From positions 1-64,000 of the forward strand of contig NZ_JAAEAH010000027.1 in the NCBI RefSeq assembly GCF_010998615.1: a DNA stretch of 64,000 nt. Reading direction: 5' to 3'. The position numbers and the translations under genes were made by a program. Each line of letters opens with the position of its first letter. Within the stretch, counting starts at the first letter, position 1. Below are positions 9,337-19,946 of this stretch, piece by piece. The notes under the pieces were generated by a model. The model saw nothing but the letters and a program-made list of their open reading frames with translations. It was not told the DNA's origin and made no database searches. The DNA is from Myxococcus sp. CA023. GTDB lineage: Bacteria; Myxococcota; Myxococcia; Myxococcales; Myxococcaceae.

Positions 9337-12300
9337 GTGCGAAACGTCCAGCAGACACCCGTTCCCCAGCCCTACAAGCCTCGTTTCCACGTCCGCATCG
9401 TGACGGCCGCCTCCCTGTTCGACGGGCATGACGCCGCCATCAACGTGATGCGCCGCCTCATGCAGTCCTCGGGCGCGGAAATCATCCACCTGGGGCACAA
9501 CCGCTCGGTGGCTGAGATTGTCGACTGCGCCATCCAGGAGGACGTGCAGGGCATCGCAATCACCTCCTACCAGGGCGGTCACGTCGAGTTCTTCAAGTAC
9601 ATGATTGACCTGCTGCGCGAGCGGAAGGCCAACATCAAGGTCTTCGGCGGCGGTGGCGGCACCATCCTCCCGTCGGAGATTGAAGAGCTCCACCGCTACG
9701 GCGTCACGCGCATCTACTCGCCGGACGACGGGCGGGCCATGGGCCTTCAGGGGATGATTGACGACCTCATCTCCCAGTGTGACTTCGAGAAGCGGCCAGG
9801 CGACTTCGCGCCCCTGCTCGATGCGCCCTCGATGCGCGAGCCGTCCCGGATTGCCCCGCTCATCACCATCGCGGAGAACTTCGCGTCCCAGGGCCCGGCC
9901 CTGCGCGAGGCCATGTCGCATATCCAGGCCAAGGGCCCGCGCGTGCCCATCCTGGGCATCACCGGCACCGGCGGAGCGGGCAAGTCCAGCCTCGTGGATG
10001 AGCTGGTGCGCCGATTCCTCGCCGACTTCCCGGACAAGACGCTCGCCGTGCTGTCCGTGGATCCGTCCAAGCGCAAGTCCGGCGGCGCGCTCCTGGGCGA
10101 CCGCATCCGGATGAACGCCATCGACAATCCGCGCGTGTACATGCGCTCGATGGCCACCCGCCAGAGCAACCTCGCCCTGTCCAAGCACGTGGGCGACTCC
10201 ATCGAAATCTGCAAGGCCGCCGGCTTCGACCTCATCGTGGTGGAGACCTCCGGCATCGGCCAGTCCGACACCGAAATCACCGAGCACTCCGACGTGGCGC
10301 TCTACGTGATGACGGCGGAGTACGGCGCGGCGACGCAGCTCGAGAAGATCGACATGCTCGACTTCGCGGACGTCATCGCCATCAACAAGTTCGACAAGCG
10401 CGGTTCGCTGGACGCGCTGCGCGACGTGCGCAAGCAGTGGAAGCGCAACCACAACGCCTTCACCACCGCCGATGACGCGGTGCCCGTGTACGGCACCATC
10501 GCCTCGCAGTTCAACGACCCGGGGATGAACCAGCTCTACCGGGCGCTCATGGACACCATCTCCACGAAGACGGGCGCGCCGCTCAAGTCCGGCTTCGAGC
10601 TCACGCCGGGGATGAGCGAGAAGAAGTGGATCATCCCGCCCGAGCGCACGCGCTACCTGGCGGAAATCGTCGAGGCCTGTGAGTCCTATGACGGCTTCGT
10701 GAAGGCCCAGGCCGCCATCGCCCGGCGCATGTACCAGCTCCACGGCACCATCGAGGCGCTGCGCACCAACGTGGGCAGGAAGCGCCTGGAAATCGTCGAG
10801 CCCAAGGACCCCTCGGACACGGTGCAGGTCACTGAGCGCGTCGAGGGCGAGCCCGCCTACCTGAGCGAGCTGGTGGAGCTGTACACGGATTTGGAGTCGC
10901 GGCTCCACGCCGACTGCCGCCGGCTCCTGGCTGAGTGGCCCGCGACGAAGCGCCGCTACGCCGCGTCCAAGTACCAGTTCCAGGTCCGCGACAAGGTCAT
11001 CGAGCTGGACCTGTACGCGGAGACGCTCTCCCACCTGCGCATCCCCAAGATTGCCCTCCCCCGTTACGAAGACTGGGGTGACATCCTCACCTGGCTGCTG
11101 CGGGAGAATGCGCCGGGCGCCTTCCCCTTCACCGCGGGCGTCTTCCCGCTCAAGCGCGAGGGCGAGGACCCCGCGCGCATGTTCGCCGGCGAGGGCGGCC
11201 CGGAGCGCACCAACAAGCGCTTCCACTACGTGTCGCGCGGCCTGCCCGCCAAGCGCCTGTCCACGGCCTTCGACTCGGTGACGCTGTACGGCGAGGACCC
11301 GGACCACCGGCCGGACATCTACGGCAAGGTGGGCAACTCGGGCGTGTCCATCGCCAACGTGGACGACGCGAAGAAGCTCTACTCCGGCTTCGACCTGGCG
11401 GACCCGTCCACGTCCGTGTCCATGACCATCAACGGCCCCGCGCCGATGCTGCTCGGGTTCTTCCTCAACGCCGCGGTGGACCAGCAGTGCGAGAAGTGGA
11501 TTCGCGAGAACGGCAAGGTCGACGAGGTCGAGAAGAAGATAGATGCCCTCTACCGCGAGCGCGGCCTGCCGCGGCCCCGCTACCAGGGCGACTTGCCGCA
11601 GGGCAACGACGGGCTGGGCCTGCTGCTGCTCGGCGTGTCCGGCGACGAGGTGCTCCCGCGCGACGTCTACGAGCGCATCCGCGCGAAGACGCTCCAGTCG
11701 GTGCGCGGCACCGTGCAGGCGGACATCCTAAAGGAGGACCAAGCGCAGAACACCTGCATCTTCTCCACGGAGTTCGCCCTGCGGGTGATGGGCGACATCC
11801 AGCAGTACTTCATCGACCAGAAGGTGCGGAACTTCTACTCGGTGTCGATTTCCGGCTACCACATCGCGGAAGCCGGGGCGAACCCCATCTCCCAGCTGGC
11901 CTTCACGCTGGCCAACGGCTTCACCTTCGTCGAGTACTACCTGTCGCGGGGCATGGACATCGACGACTTCGCGCCCAACCTCTCGTTCTTCTTCTCGAAC
12001 GGAATGGACCCGGAGTACGCCGTGCTGGGCCGCGTGGCGCGCCGCATCTGGGCCAAGGCCATCCGGGACAAGTACGGCGGCAATGACCGCTCGCAAAAGC
12101 TGAAGTACCACATCCAGACGTCTGGCCGGAGCCTGCACGCGCAGGAGATTGCCTTCAACGACATCCGGACCACGCTGCAGGCGTTGCTCGCGCTCAACGA
12201 CAACTGCAACTCGTTGCACACCAACGCCTACGACGAGGCCATCACCACGCCCACCGAGGAGAGCGTGCGCCGCGCGCTCGCCATCCAGTTGGTCATCAAC

Positions 12301-12804
12301 AAGGAGTTCGGCCTCTCCAAGAACGAAAACCCCAGCCAGGGTGCGTTCATCATCGAGGAGCTGACCGACCTGGTGGAGGCGGCGGTGCTGGCGGAGTTCC
12401 GCGCCATCTCCGAGCGAGGCGGCGTGCTGGGCGCCATGGAGCGCATGTACCAGCGCTCCAAGATTCAGGAAGAGTCCCTCTATTACGAGACGCTGAAGCA
12501 CGACGGGACGCTGCCCATCATCGGGGTGAATACGTTCCTGGACCCCAAGGGCTCTCCGACGGTGACGCCGCCCGAGGTCATCCGCGCGACGACGGAGGAG
12601 AAGAACTACTCCATCACCTCGCGCGACGCCTTCTGGAAGCGGAACGAGGCGACGGCGCCCAAGGCCCTGGAGGCCGTGCGCCGCGCGGCGCTGGACAACG
12701 GCAACATCTTCGCCGCGCTGATGGACGCCTGTAAGGTCTGCACGCTCGGCCAGCTCTCCCGCGCGCTGTACGAGGTGGGCGGGCAGTACCGGCGCAACAT
12801 GTAA
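9337..12804 (+). CDS. icmF: Fused isobutyryl-CoA mutase IcmF
   Basis: An 1155-residue three-part enzyme combining a cobalamin domain, a MeaI-type GTPase and an acyl-CoA mutase barrel. Residues 29-32 (DGHD) give the B12-ligand His31. A Walker A (GTGGAGKSS) sits near residues 210-218, with [11 protein letters not shown] and NKFDKRG further on. The C-terminal half shows [11 protein letters not shown] and [13 protein letters not shown]; the Phe and Gln replace the Tyr/Arg pair of methylmalonyl-CoA mutase and point to isobutyryl/n-butyryl-CoA (or isovaleryl/pivalyl-CoA) rearrangement. It is a little longer than usual at the N-terminus. GTG at 9337 is the only reasonable start and has no clear ribosome site. 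It lies 76 bp after meaB on the same strand. Confidence 0.93.
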   Translation: MRNVQQTPVPQPYKPRFHVRIVTAASLFDGHDAAINVMRRLMQSSGAEIIHLGHNRSVAEIVDCAIQEDVQGIAITSYQGGHVEFFKYMIDLLRERKANIKVFGGGGGTILPSEIEELHRYGVTRIYSPDDGRAMGLQGMIDDLISQCDFEKRPGDFAPLLDAPSMREPSRIAPLITIAENFASQGPALREAMSHIQAKGPRVPILGITGTGGAGKSSLVDELVRRFLADFPDKTLAVLSVDPSKRKSGGALLGDRIRMNAIDNPRVYMRSMATRQSNLALSKHVGDSIEICKAAGFDLIVVETSGIGQSDTEITEHSDVALYVMTAEYGAATQLEKIDMLDFADVIAINKFDKRGSLDALRDVRKQWKRNHNAFTTADDAVPVYGTIASQFNDPGMNQLYRALMDTISTKTGAPLKSGFELTPGMSEKKWIIPPERTRYLAEIVEACESYDGFVKAQAAIARRMYQLHGTIEALRTNVGRKRLEIVEPKDPSDTVQVTERVEGEPAYLSELVELYTDLESRLHADCRRLLAEWPATKRRYAASKYQFQVRDKVIELDLYAETLSHLRIPKIALPRYEDWGDILTWLLRENAPGAFPFTAGVFPLKREGEDPARMFAGEGGPERTNKRFHYVSRGLPAKRLSTAFDSVTLYGEDPDHRPDIYGKVGNSGVSIANVDDAKKLYSGFDLADPSTSVSMTINGPAPMLLGFFLNAAVDQQCEKWIRENGKVDEVEKKIDALYRERGLPRPRYQGDLPQGNDGLGLLLLGVSGDEVLPRDVYERIRAKTLQSVRGTVQADILKEDQAQNTCIFSTEFALRVMGDIQQYFIDQKVRNFYSVSISGYHIAEAGANPISQLAFTLANGFTFVEYYLSRGMDIDDFAPNLSFFFSNGMDPEYAVLGRVARRIWAKAIRDKYGGNDRSQKLKYHIQTSGRSLHAQEIAFNDIRTTLQALLALNDNCNSLHTNAYDEAITTPTEESVRRALAIQLVINKEFGLSKNENPSQGAFIIEELTDLVEAAVLAEFRAISERGGVLGAMERMYQRSKIQEESLYYETLKHDGTLPIIGVNTFLDPKGSPTVTPPEVIRATTEEKNYSITSRDAFWKRNEATAPKALEAVRRAALDNGNIFAALMDACKVCTLGQLSRALYEVGGQYRRNM

Positions 12805-12821
12805 CGCCGACGTAGCCCTGA

Positions 12822-12851
12822 CGCCGCGTCCCCCTCCGGGCGGGCGCGGCG
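12822..12851 (+). terminator. GC-rich hairpin after icmF
   Basis: A seven-base perfect stem (CGCCGCG with CGCGGCG) extended by a wobble and two G-C pairs starts 18 bases after the icmF stop. There is no T-run. The rest of the ~210 bp gap to the antiporter end holds nothing convincing; a short minus-strand frame ending at about 12860 reads like a C-terminal tail but has no recognisable family. Confidence 0.4.
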
Positions 12852-13015
12852 ATGAGGCTCACCGGGCGAACGCGAACCAGTCGGCGCCTTCGCCCGTATG
12901 CGCCAGGGCCCCTGAAGAGAGCACGGTGCGGTTCACCCCAGGGACGTCGCGAGACCAGAGGGCCAACGCAGTCCGGCCATGGGGAGTGGGAGCCGCGCCG
13001 CAGTTCCCGCGGGCC

Positions 13016-14767
13016 TCAAGGCACCACGGCGTCCGCGGGTGCCGGCAACAGAGGCCCGGCCTTCAGCGCGGACAGGCGCTCCAGCACGTAGTCCAACATG
13101 CTCCGTGCCAGCGCGTGCTCGCCCATCACCACCCGGTCCACGCCCAGCGACTCCAGGTAGTCCCGCTCCTCGTCGCCATGCGTGCGCACCACCGCGGGAA
13201 GGGTCGGATTCACGCCTTTCGCCTGCTCCACGATGGCGCGGGCCTGCAGCGCGTCCGGCGTGGCGACGATGAGGATGGACGCCGTATCCAGGTGCGCGTG
13301 CTCCAGGATGCCGGGCACCGCGGCGTCCCCGTAGATGGCGGGCACGCCCTGCTCACGAAGGCGCTCCACGTACTCGCGGTTCTGCTCCACGACCACGAAG
13401 GGAATCTTCTGCTCCGTCAGGCTCTGGCCAATCACGCCGCCCACGCGCCCGTAGCCAATCAACACCGCGTGCTCGCGCAGCTGCACGTCCCCCATGCCAA
13501 TGGGCAGGTCGGACAGCTCGTCTTCCTCGGGGTCCATGCGCGCGGCGAACCGTGGGTGCCGGCGCAGCCACGCCAGCAGCGGATCAATGGTCTTGAAGAC
13601 GAGCGGGTTGAGGGTGATGGACAGCAGGGCCCCCGACAACACCAGGCTCTGCCCCTCTTTCGGCAGCAGCCCGAGCGTAACGCCCAGCCCCACCAGGATG
13701 AATGAGAACTCCCCAATCTGCGCCAGGCTCGCGGACACCGTGAGGGCGGTGTTCACCGGGTAGCGGAACGCCAACACGATGAAGAAGGCGGCCAGCGACT
13801 TGCCCAGGACGATGATGCCCAGCACGGCGACGACCTCGAGCGGCTGCTTCACCAGCACCATCGGGTCGAAGAGCATTCCCACCGACACGAAGAACAGCAC
13901 CGAGAACGCGTCCTGGAGCGGCAGCGAATCCTCCGCCACCCGGTGGCTGAGCTCCGACTCACTGACCACCACGCCCGCGAAGAAGGCGCCCAGCGCGAAG
14001 GAGACGCCGAAGAGCGCGGCGGCCCCGAACGCAATCCCCAGCGACACCGCCAGCACCGACAACGTGAACAACTCGCGGGAGCCCGTCTTGGCCACCTGGG
14101 TCAGCAGCCAGGGCACCAGCCGCGTGCCGGCGACCACCATCAGCGCCACGAAGAGGCAGACCTTCCCCAGCGTGAGGGCCAGGGTCCAGATGAGGCTGCC
14201 TCCAGCGGCCGCCGTCGCGGACGTCTGCGTGTCGGCGGAGCCAAGGACGTTGCCCAGCGCGGGGAGGAGAACCAGGGCGAGCACCATCGCCAGGTCCTCC
14301 ACAATCAGCCAACCCACCGCGATGCGGCCATTCACCGAATCGAGGATGCCCCGCTCCTCCAGGGCGCGCAGCAGCACCACGGTGCTGGCGGTGGACAGCG
14401 CGAGGCCGAACACCAGGCCCGCGCCCAGGCTCCAACCCCACCAGTGCGAGACCACGGTCCCCATCACGGTGGCCGCCGCGATCTGCACGACGGCGCCCGG
14501 CACCGCGATGTTGCGCACGGCGAGCAGGTCCTTGATGGAGAAGTGAATCCCCACGCCGAACATCAGCAGGATGACGCCAATCTCCGCCAGCTGACCGGCA
14601 AGGCCCCCATCCGCGACGAAGCCCGGCGTGAACGGCCCCACGGCCACGCCCGCCAGGAGATAGCCCACCAAAGGTGGCAGCTTCAGCCAGCGTGCGACGA
14701 ACCCACCAACGAAGGCCAGTCCGAGTCCAACTGCGATGGTGGCGATGAGCGTGGTGTCGTGAGGCAC
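13016..14767 (-). CDS. CPA2-family cation/proton antiporter with RCK (TrkA-N) domain
   Basis: A 583-residue inner-membrane transporter of the KefB/KefC-like monovalent cation:proton antiporter-2 family. About twelve hydrophobic helices cover residues 5-385 and include GYLLAGVAVGPFTPGF, FGLALSTASTVVLLRAL and GAFFAGVVVSESE. The C-terminal cytosolic part carries GYGRVGG at about residue 437, the nucleotide-binding loop of an RCK/TrkA-N domain that gates K+ or Na+ exchange in response to NAD(H) or glutathione adducts. The GTG start at 14767 has AGGGAGA at good spacing; the open frame continues upstream without a better signal. It converges on icmF and diverges from the TPR gene. Cation specificity cannot be read from the sequence. 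Confidence 0.9.
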   Translation of the reverse strand: MPHDTTLIATIAVGLGLAFVGGFVARWLKLPPLVGYLLAGVAVGPFTPGFVADGGLAGQLAEIGVILLMFGVGIHFSIKDLLAVRNIAVPGAVVQIAAATVMGTVVSHWWGWSLGAGLVFGLALSTASTVVLLRALEERGILDSVNGRIAVGWLIVEDLAMVLALVLLPALGNVLGSADTQTSATAAAGGSLIWTLALTLGKVCLFVALMVVAGTRLVPWLLTQVAKTGSRELFTLSVLAVSLGIAFGAAALFGVSFALGAFFAGVVVSESELSHRVAEDSLPLQDAFSVLFFVSVGMLFDPMVLVKQPLEVVAVLGIIVLGKSLAAFFIVLAFRYPVNTALTVSASLAQIGEFSFILVGLGVTLGLLPKEGQSLVLSGALLSITLNPLVFKTIDPLLAWLRRHPRFAARMDPEEDELSDLPIGMGDVQLREHAVLIGYGRVGGVIGQSLTEQKIPFVVVEQNREYVERLREQGVPAIYGDAAVPGILEHAHLDTASILIVATPDALQARAIVEQAKGVNPTLPAVVRTHGDEERDYLESLGVDRVVMGEHALARSMLDYVLERLSALKAGPLLPAPADAVVP

Positions 14768-15082
14768 GGTGGAATCTCCCTGGGCGCTACGCGGAAGGGG
14801 GTATGAAAAAGCGGCGCAGCGAGGAATCCGGCCCTGGGGCGGAACCCTCGAACACCTTTCGAGCATGGGTGGTCTTGAGCGGACGCTCGCGCTGCTGCAG
14901 TGAGATTCCGCCGGGCGGGAATCTACTACGGCGCGGGCTCGTTCCCAACCCTCATCCGCAGGCAGTGAGTGATGTGCTCGCCAAGCATCACTTCGAGTAG
15001 GCAACGCGCCATGTCACCCCATAGGCGGTGCGTTGGCGCGTCCCCAGCTTGAGGAAAGAGCACATCCCCGCGGAGGTCCCCC
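14768..15082. promoter_or_regulatory. Divergent intergenic region between antiporter and TPR gene
   Basis: This 315-bp stretch separates two divergent genes and should hold both promoters. It contains a small inverted repeat, CTCGAA with TTCGAG separated by five bases, near 14848-14864. No consensus promoter stands out. A short minus-strand frame near 14920-15010 has coding-like codon use but no start signal or family. Confidence 0.35.
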
Positions 15083-16744
15083 ATGCGTGCTCCCCTGCCC
15101 TGTGCCTTGATGTTGGCCCTGGCCCTCGCCGGCACGTCCGCCGCTGCCGCGGAGCACTCGGCCCCGACCCTGGATTCCCTGGCAGACGGCGCGTTGCTGC
15201 TCGACGGGCTGGGGACGCACGAACGCCAGGTCACCACGGCCTCACCCCAGGCCCAGGCCTTCTTCAATCAGGGCCTGCGGGTGGCATATGGCTTCAACCA
15301 CGACGAGGCCGCACGCTCGTTCGCCCGAGCCGCGCAGTTGGACCCCACCTGCGCCATGTGCTTCTGGGGCGTCGCGCTGGTGCTGGGCCCCAACTACAAC
15401 ATGCCCATGCTGGCGGAGAGTGCGCCCGCCGCCTGGGACGCCCTCCAGCGCGCTCGGCAGCTCGCCCCCCGTACGACGCCGGTGGAACAGGCCCTCATCA
15501 CCGCGCTCGTCCAGCGCTACCCCGGCCCGGAGGCCCTGCCACCGGAGAAGATGGCCCCCTTCAACGAGGCCTATGCCAGCGCCATGGCGGACGTGGCCGC
15601 GCGCTACCCGGACGACCTGGACGTGCAGACGCTCCATGCCGAGGCCCTCATGGACCGGAATCCCTGGAAGCTGTGGTCGCTGGACGGGGCGCCGGCCCCG
15701 GGCACGGAGCAGATTGTCGCCACGCTGGAGTCCGTGCTCACCCGGGACCCACACCACCTGGGCGCGAACCACTATTACATCCACGCGGTGGAGGCCTCGC
15801 CGCACCCGGAGAAGGCGGAGCCTTCCGCAGACCGGCTGGGCGCGCTGGCGCCGAAGGCGGGGCACATCGTCCACATGCCGGCCCACATCTACCAGCGCGT
15901 GGGCCGCTACGCGGATGCCTCGGAAAGCAATCGGAAGGCGGCGGCGGCGGACCTGGCCTACCAGAAGCAGGCGAAGCCGCGCGGCCACGTCTACCCCATG
16001 TACACGTCCCACAACTTCGGCTTCCTGGCGTACTCCGCGTCCATGGAGGGGCGGAAGCAGGAGACGTTGGAGGCGGCCCGGGCCTCGGCGAAACACTTCC
16101 CGCCGGAGCTGCTCACGATGATGCCGGGCATGGACTTCTTCGTGGCCCAGCCGCTCTTCGCCATGGTGCGCTTCGGGGACTGGGAGAGCCTCCTCGCCGA
16201 GCCCCGCCCGAAGCCGAAGTACCCTGTCCAGACGGGCCTCTGGCTCCACGCGCACGGCATGGCGCTGGCGGCCACGGGGCAACTGCCACAAGCCCGCGCG
16301 GAGCTGGCCGAGCTGAGACAACTGGCCCGCACCGTGCCTCCGACCATGGCCGCGAACCTCAACACCGCGAAAGACGTGCTGGGCGTCGCGGTGCGCGTGT
16401 TGGAGGCCCGCGTGGCCCAGGCCGAGGGCCGGCCCCAGGCCCTGACGTTGTGGCGGGAAGCCGTCGACGCCGCGGACCGGCTCTCCTACGCCGAGCCCGC
16501 GGACTGGTTCTATCCGGTGCGCCACTACCAGGGCGCCGCGCTGCTGGAGGCCGGACGCCACCAGGAAGCGGAGGCCGTCTACCGCGAGGACCTGCGGCGC
16601 AACCCGAAGAATGGTTGGGGCCTGTTCGGCTTGACGCAGTCGCTCGAAGCGCAGGGGCGTCAGGAGGAGGCGGCTCGCACCCGCGCCGCTTTCGAGAAGG
16701 CCTGGGCGCGCGCGGACTTTCCGCTCACGACCACCGCGCCCTGA
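15083..16744 (+). CDS. Secreted tetratricopeptide-repeat protein
   Basis: A 553-residue protein with a Sec signal peptide (residues 1-23, ending SAAAA before EHS). The body is made of TPR-like helical pairs; the first shows QGLRVAYGFNHDEAARSFARAAQLDP followed by TCAMCFWGVAL (key residues QGL...FNHDEA...A..LDP), a signature of a poorly characterised bacterial family. MPAHIYQRVGRYADA near residue 265 is another conserved motif of that family. GGAGG lies just upstream of the ATG. It is likely periplasmic and presumably a binding or scaffold protein. The function is unknown, and no operon partner is evident because the next gene starts 89 bp downstream and is unrelated. Confidence 0.82.
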   Translation: MRAPLPCALMLALALAGTSAAAAEHSAPTLDSLADGALLLDGLGTHERQVTTASPQAQAFFNQGLRVAYGFNHDEAARSFARAAQLDPTCAMCFWGVALVLGPNYNMPMLAESAPAAWDALQRARQLAPRTTPVEQALITALVQRYPGPEALPPEKMAPFNEAYASAMADVAARYPDDLDVQTLHAEALMDRNPWKLWSLDGAPAPGTEQIVATLESVLTRDPHHLGANHYYIHAVEASPHPEKAEPSADRLGALAPKAGHIVHMPAHIYQRVGRYADASESNRKAAAADLAYQKQAKPRGHVYPMYTSHNFGFLAYSASMEGRKQETLEAARASAKHFPPELLTMMPGMDFFVAQPLFAMVRFGDWESLLAEPRPKPKYPVQTGLWLHAHGMALAATGQLPQARAELAELRQLARTVPPTMAANLNTAKDVLGVAVRVLEARVAQAEGRPQALTLWREAVDAADRLSYAEPADWFYPVRHYQGAALLEAGRHQEAEAVYREDLRRNPKNGWGLFGLTQSLEAQGRQEEAARTRAAFEKAWARADFPLTTTAP

Positions 16745-16833
16745 TGGCAAGGGCCCCCCTGACACCCCGCCGCACCCGGAACGAGGCCCGGGTTGCACGA
16801 GGCTCCGCATGGGGATAGGGAAGCAGGCCTCGT

Positions 16834-19800
16834 ATGTCTGCGACCGCGGAGCTGCTCGATGCCGTCCGGGAGGAAGCGCGCCCGGACACCTGGTCTGCCG
16901 GCACGACTCTCGCTCGCGCGGGCGCCGTCTCGGTGCAGTCCGTGGATGAGGAAGAGGCCGTGCTGCGGGTGCGCGTGCCCAGCCGGCCCGCCCCCGTGAA
17001 GACGGTGCTCTACCTGGATGAAGCCATCTGGGAGTGCGACTGCCGCGGCCGGGTGGACCCCTGCGAGCACGTGGTCGCGGCGGCGCTGATTCTCCACCAG
17101 CATGCCACGGCACGGCGTGCCCCCGCGCAGCGTCCGGCCGCCCCCGCCGCGCGCCCAGGTGCGAACACCGTCACCAGGCCCAGCGCACCCGCGGCTGGCG
17201 CGCCAAAGCCGGAGCGCATGGTGTACCGGTTCAAGCGCGTGGACGGCGGGCTCCAGTTGGAGCGGCTGGTGGTGCGTCCGGACAACACCGCGCGACTGCT
17301 GGCGCGCAGCCTGGCCTCGCTGCTCACCAATCCCGTGGAGGCCGCTCGCATCCAGACGCAGCCGTGCGACCTGCTCGCGGACAAGCTGCTGCTGAAGCCC
17401 ACCCGGGGCGCGCTGCCACCCGAGCGGCTCAACGCGCTGCTGCGCGTCCTGGAGCCCGCGCGCACCGTGCTCTTCGACGGCGCCTTGGTGTCGGTGACGA
17501 GCGAGCCCCTCATGCCCCGCGTCACCGTGGAAGACCGCGGTGAGAACACGGTGCTCAAGGTGGAGAAGGACCCGCGCGTCACCGAGGTGGTGAGCCCCGG
17601 CCTCGCGCTGTGCAGCGGGACGCTCTGTCCCCTGGGGGAACAGGGCCTCACGGGGCCCTGGCTGGAGAAGCTGCCGCAGGAGCGCGCCTTCGCGCCCCAC
17701 CAGATGGGAGACCTGACGGGAAAGGTGCTGCCGGACATCGCGCGGCGCATGCCGGTGGATGTGCGAAGTCAACGGCTGCCGCCCATCGACCGCACGCTGA
17801 AGCCTCGCATCTCCCTGGAGCTGAACCAGCTCGACACCGGCCTCTCCGTGCTGCCGACGCTGGTGTATGGCTCGCCGCCTACCGTGCGCATCGACAGCGG
17901 ACGCATGGTGTACCTGAAGGGCGCCGCGCCCGTGCGCGACGAGGCCGCCGAGCAGATGCTCGTCCACCAGCTCCGCGACGAGCTGAACATGGCCCCCGGG
18001 CGGCGCGTCACGGTGCAGGGGAAGGAAGCCGTCCAGCTCGCCGACAAGCTGCGGCGCTGGCGCGGGGGCCTCACGGGGGATGGCGCGGCGGTAGTGACGA
18101 ACCCGAACGTGCAACTGCGCCCGGTGCTCAAGGTGGACACGGGCGCCGGCACCGAGGGCGTGCCGCACGTGGGCTTCTCCTTCGACTTCCAGGTGGAGGG
18201 CGAGGACCGGGAATCGCCCCGCTCCGTGGATGCGGCGGCGGTCATGCGGGCCTGGGAAGAAGGGCTCGGGCTGGTGCCATTGGAAGGTGGCGGCTGGGCG
18301 CCCCTGCCCGCGGAGTGGCTGAAGTCCCATGGCCAGCGCGTGGCGGACCTGCTGTCCGCGCGAGGCCGGGATGGCCGGCTCGCCAACCATGCCATTCCGC
18401 AGCTCACCGGCCTGTGTGAAGCGCTGGAGCACCCCTCCCCACCGGGCCTGGAGCGGCTGGCGCCCCTGGTGAAGGGCTTCGAGAAGCTTCCCGAGCCGCA
18501 GCTGCCGGAAGACCTCACGGCGACGCTGCGCGCGTATCAGCTCCAGGGTGTGAGCTGGCTCACCTTCCTGCGTCAGGCGGGACTGGGCGGCGTGCTCGCG
18601 GACGACATGGGTCTGGGCAAGACGCTGCAGACCATCTGCACGCTGGGCCCGGGCACCCTGGTGGTGGCGCCCACGAGCGTGCTGCCCAACTGGGAAGCGG
18701 AGGTGAAGCGCTTCCGTCCCTCGATGAAGGTCTCCGTGTACCACGGCCCCGGACGCGCGCTGGATGAGTCGGCCGACGTGACGCTGACGACGTATGCCTT
18801 GATGCGCCTGGACGCGGAGGTCCTGGGCGCGAAGCAGTGGAGCACCGTCGTGCTGGACGAGGCCCAGGCCATCAAGAATCCAGACAGCCAGGTGGCGCGA
18901 GCCGCGTATGGATTGCAGGCGGACTTCAAGCTGGCGCTGAGTGGCACGCCCATCGAAAACCGGCTGGAGGAGCTCTGGAGCCTGATGCACTTCACCAACC
19001 AGGGCCTGCTCGGTGGACGGAAGGACTTCGAGGAGCGCTGGGCGCGGCCTGTCGCGGACAACCACAAGGGCGCGGCGGAGCGGCTGCGGGCGCGCATCCG
19101 CCCCTTCATCCTGCGCAGGCTCAAGCGGGACGTGGCGCCGGAGCTGCCGCCCCGGACGGACGCCGTGCGCCACGTGACGCTCACCGAGCGGGAGCGCGCC
19201 GTCTACGACGCTGTCTACGCGGCGACGCGCGAGGAAGTGGTGTCGCAGCTCGAGGCGGGCGGCAGCGTGTTGAAGGCCTTGGAGGCCCTGCTGCGGCTGC
19301 GGCAGGCGGCGTGCCACCCTGCCCTCGTGCCGGGCCAGCAGGCGAAGACCTCGTCCAAGGTGCAGGCCCTGGTGGAGGCACTGGGCACGGCGGTGGAGGA
19401 CGGGCACAAGGCGCTCGTCTTCTCCCAGTGGACGTCGATGCTGGACCTCATCGAGCCCGCGCTTCAGGAAGCGGGCATCGGCTTCATCCGGCTGGATGGC
19501 AGCACGGCCAACCGGGGTGCGGTGGCGGCGTCGTTCCAGGACCCGAAGGGCCCACCGGTGATGTTGATTTCCCTCAAGGCGGGCGCCACGGGCCTCAACC
19601 TCACGGCGGCGGACCACGTCTTCCTCGTGGACCCATGGTGGAACCCGTCCGTGGAAGCCCAGGCCGCGGACCGCGCGCACCGCATCGGTCAGCAGCGGCC
19701 CGTCATGGTGTACCGGCTGGTGTCCCAGGGGACGGTCGAGGAGAAGATCCTCACGCTCCAGGCGAAGAAGCGGGAGCTGTTCGAGGCCGCGCTCGGCGGC

Positions 19801-19854
19801 GGCTCCGGGGCCACCGCGATTACGCGTGCGGACCTGATGCAACTCCTTGCGTAG
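16834..19854 (+). CDS. SNF2-family helicase with N-terminal SWIM zinc finger
   Basis: A 1006-residue DNA-dependent ATPase of the RapA/SNF2 class. Residues 68-79 form a SWIM-type zinc finger ([13 protein letters not shown], pattern CxCx6CxH). A long middle region of unknown fold follows. The ATPase core starts with [10 protein letters not shown] near residue 590 and has [10 protein letters not shown] near 673, [27 protein letters not shown] and the motif VI region [14 protein letters not shown]. This arrangement is the common bacterial SWIM-SNF2 remodeller, thought to strip or move proteins on DNA; its exact role is unsettled. The gene ends 92 bp before the convergent FHA gene. Confidence 0.92.
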   Translation: MSATAELLDAVREEARPDTWSAGTTLARAGAVSVQSVDEEEAVLRVRVPSRPAPVKTVLYLDEAIWECDCRGRVDPCEHVVAAALILHQHATARRAPAQRPAAPAARPGANTVTRPSAPAAGAPKPERMVYRFKRVDGGLQLERLVVRPDNTARLLARSLASLLTNPVEAARIQTQPCDLLADKLLLKPTRGALPPERLNALLRVLEPARTVLFDGALVSVTSEPLMPRVTVEDRGENTVLKVEKDPRVTEVVSPGLALCSGTLCPLGEQGLTGPWLEKLPQERAFAPHQMGDLTGKVLPDIARRMPVDVRSQRLPPIDRTLKPRISLELNQLDTGLSVLPTLVYGSPPTVRIDSGRMVYLKGAAPVRDEAAEQMLVHQLRDELNMAPGRRVTVQGKEAVQLADKLRRWRGGLTGDGAAVVTNPNVQLRPVLKVDTGAGTEGVPHVGFSFDFQVEGEDRESPRSVDAAAVMRAWEEGLGLVPLEGGGWAPLPAEWLKSHGQRVADLLSARGRDGRLANHAIPQLTGLCEALEHPSPPGLERLAPLVKGFEKLPEPQLPEDLTATLRAYQLQGVSWLTFLRQAGLGGVLADDMGLGKTLQTICTLGPGTLVVAPTSVLPNWEAEVKRFRPSMKVSVYHGPGRALDESADVTLTTYALMRLDAEVLGAKQWSTVVLDEAQAIKNPDSQVARAAYGLQADFKLALSGTPIENRLEELWSLMHFTNQGLLGGRKDFEERWARPVADNHKGAAERLRARIRPFILRRLKRDVAPELPPRTDAVRHVTLTERERAVYDAVYAATREEVVSQLEAGGSVLKALEALLRLRQAACHPALVPGQQAKTSSKVQALVEALGTAVEDGHKALVFSQWTSMLDLIEPALQEAGIGFIRLDGSTANRGAVAASFQDPKGPPVMLISLKAGATGLNLTAADHVFLVDPWWNPSVEAQAADRAHRIGQQRPVMVYRLVSQGTVEEKILTLQAKKRELFEAALGGGSGATAITRADLMQLLA

Positions 19855-19869
19855 CCGCCGCAAATCCCT

Positions 19870-19883
19870 GGATGCCGGCATCC
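19870..19883. terminator. 14-bp perfect palindrome between convergent genes
   Basis: GGATGCCGGCATCC is a perfect palindrome lying 15 bases after the SNF2 stop and 63 bases after the FHA stop on the other strand. It could form a short hairpin serving as a bidirectional terminator. There is no T-run, so the call is weak. Confidence 0.3.
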
Positions 19884-19946
19884 ACCGGGGGCTCGACCTT
19901 CTCCAACCGTGTCGGCAGGCCCAACACCGTTATCGCCCCCTCTTGT

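Noticed and set aside
8968-11307. 779-codon minus-strand frame opposite meaB/icmF
   Set aside because: Shadow frame rich in Arg, Gly, Val and Asp; no domain.
16660-19881. 1073-codon minus-strand frame opposite the SNF2 gene
   Set aside because: Shadow frame; the plus-strand helicase motifs are complete.
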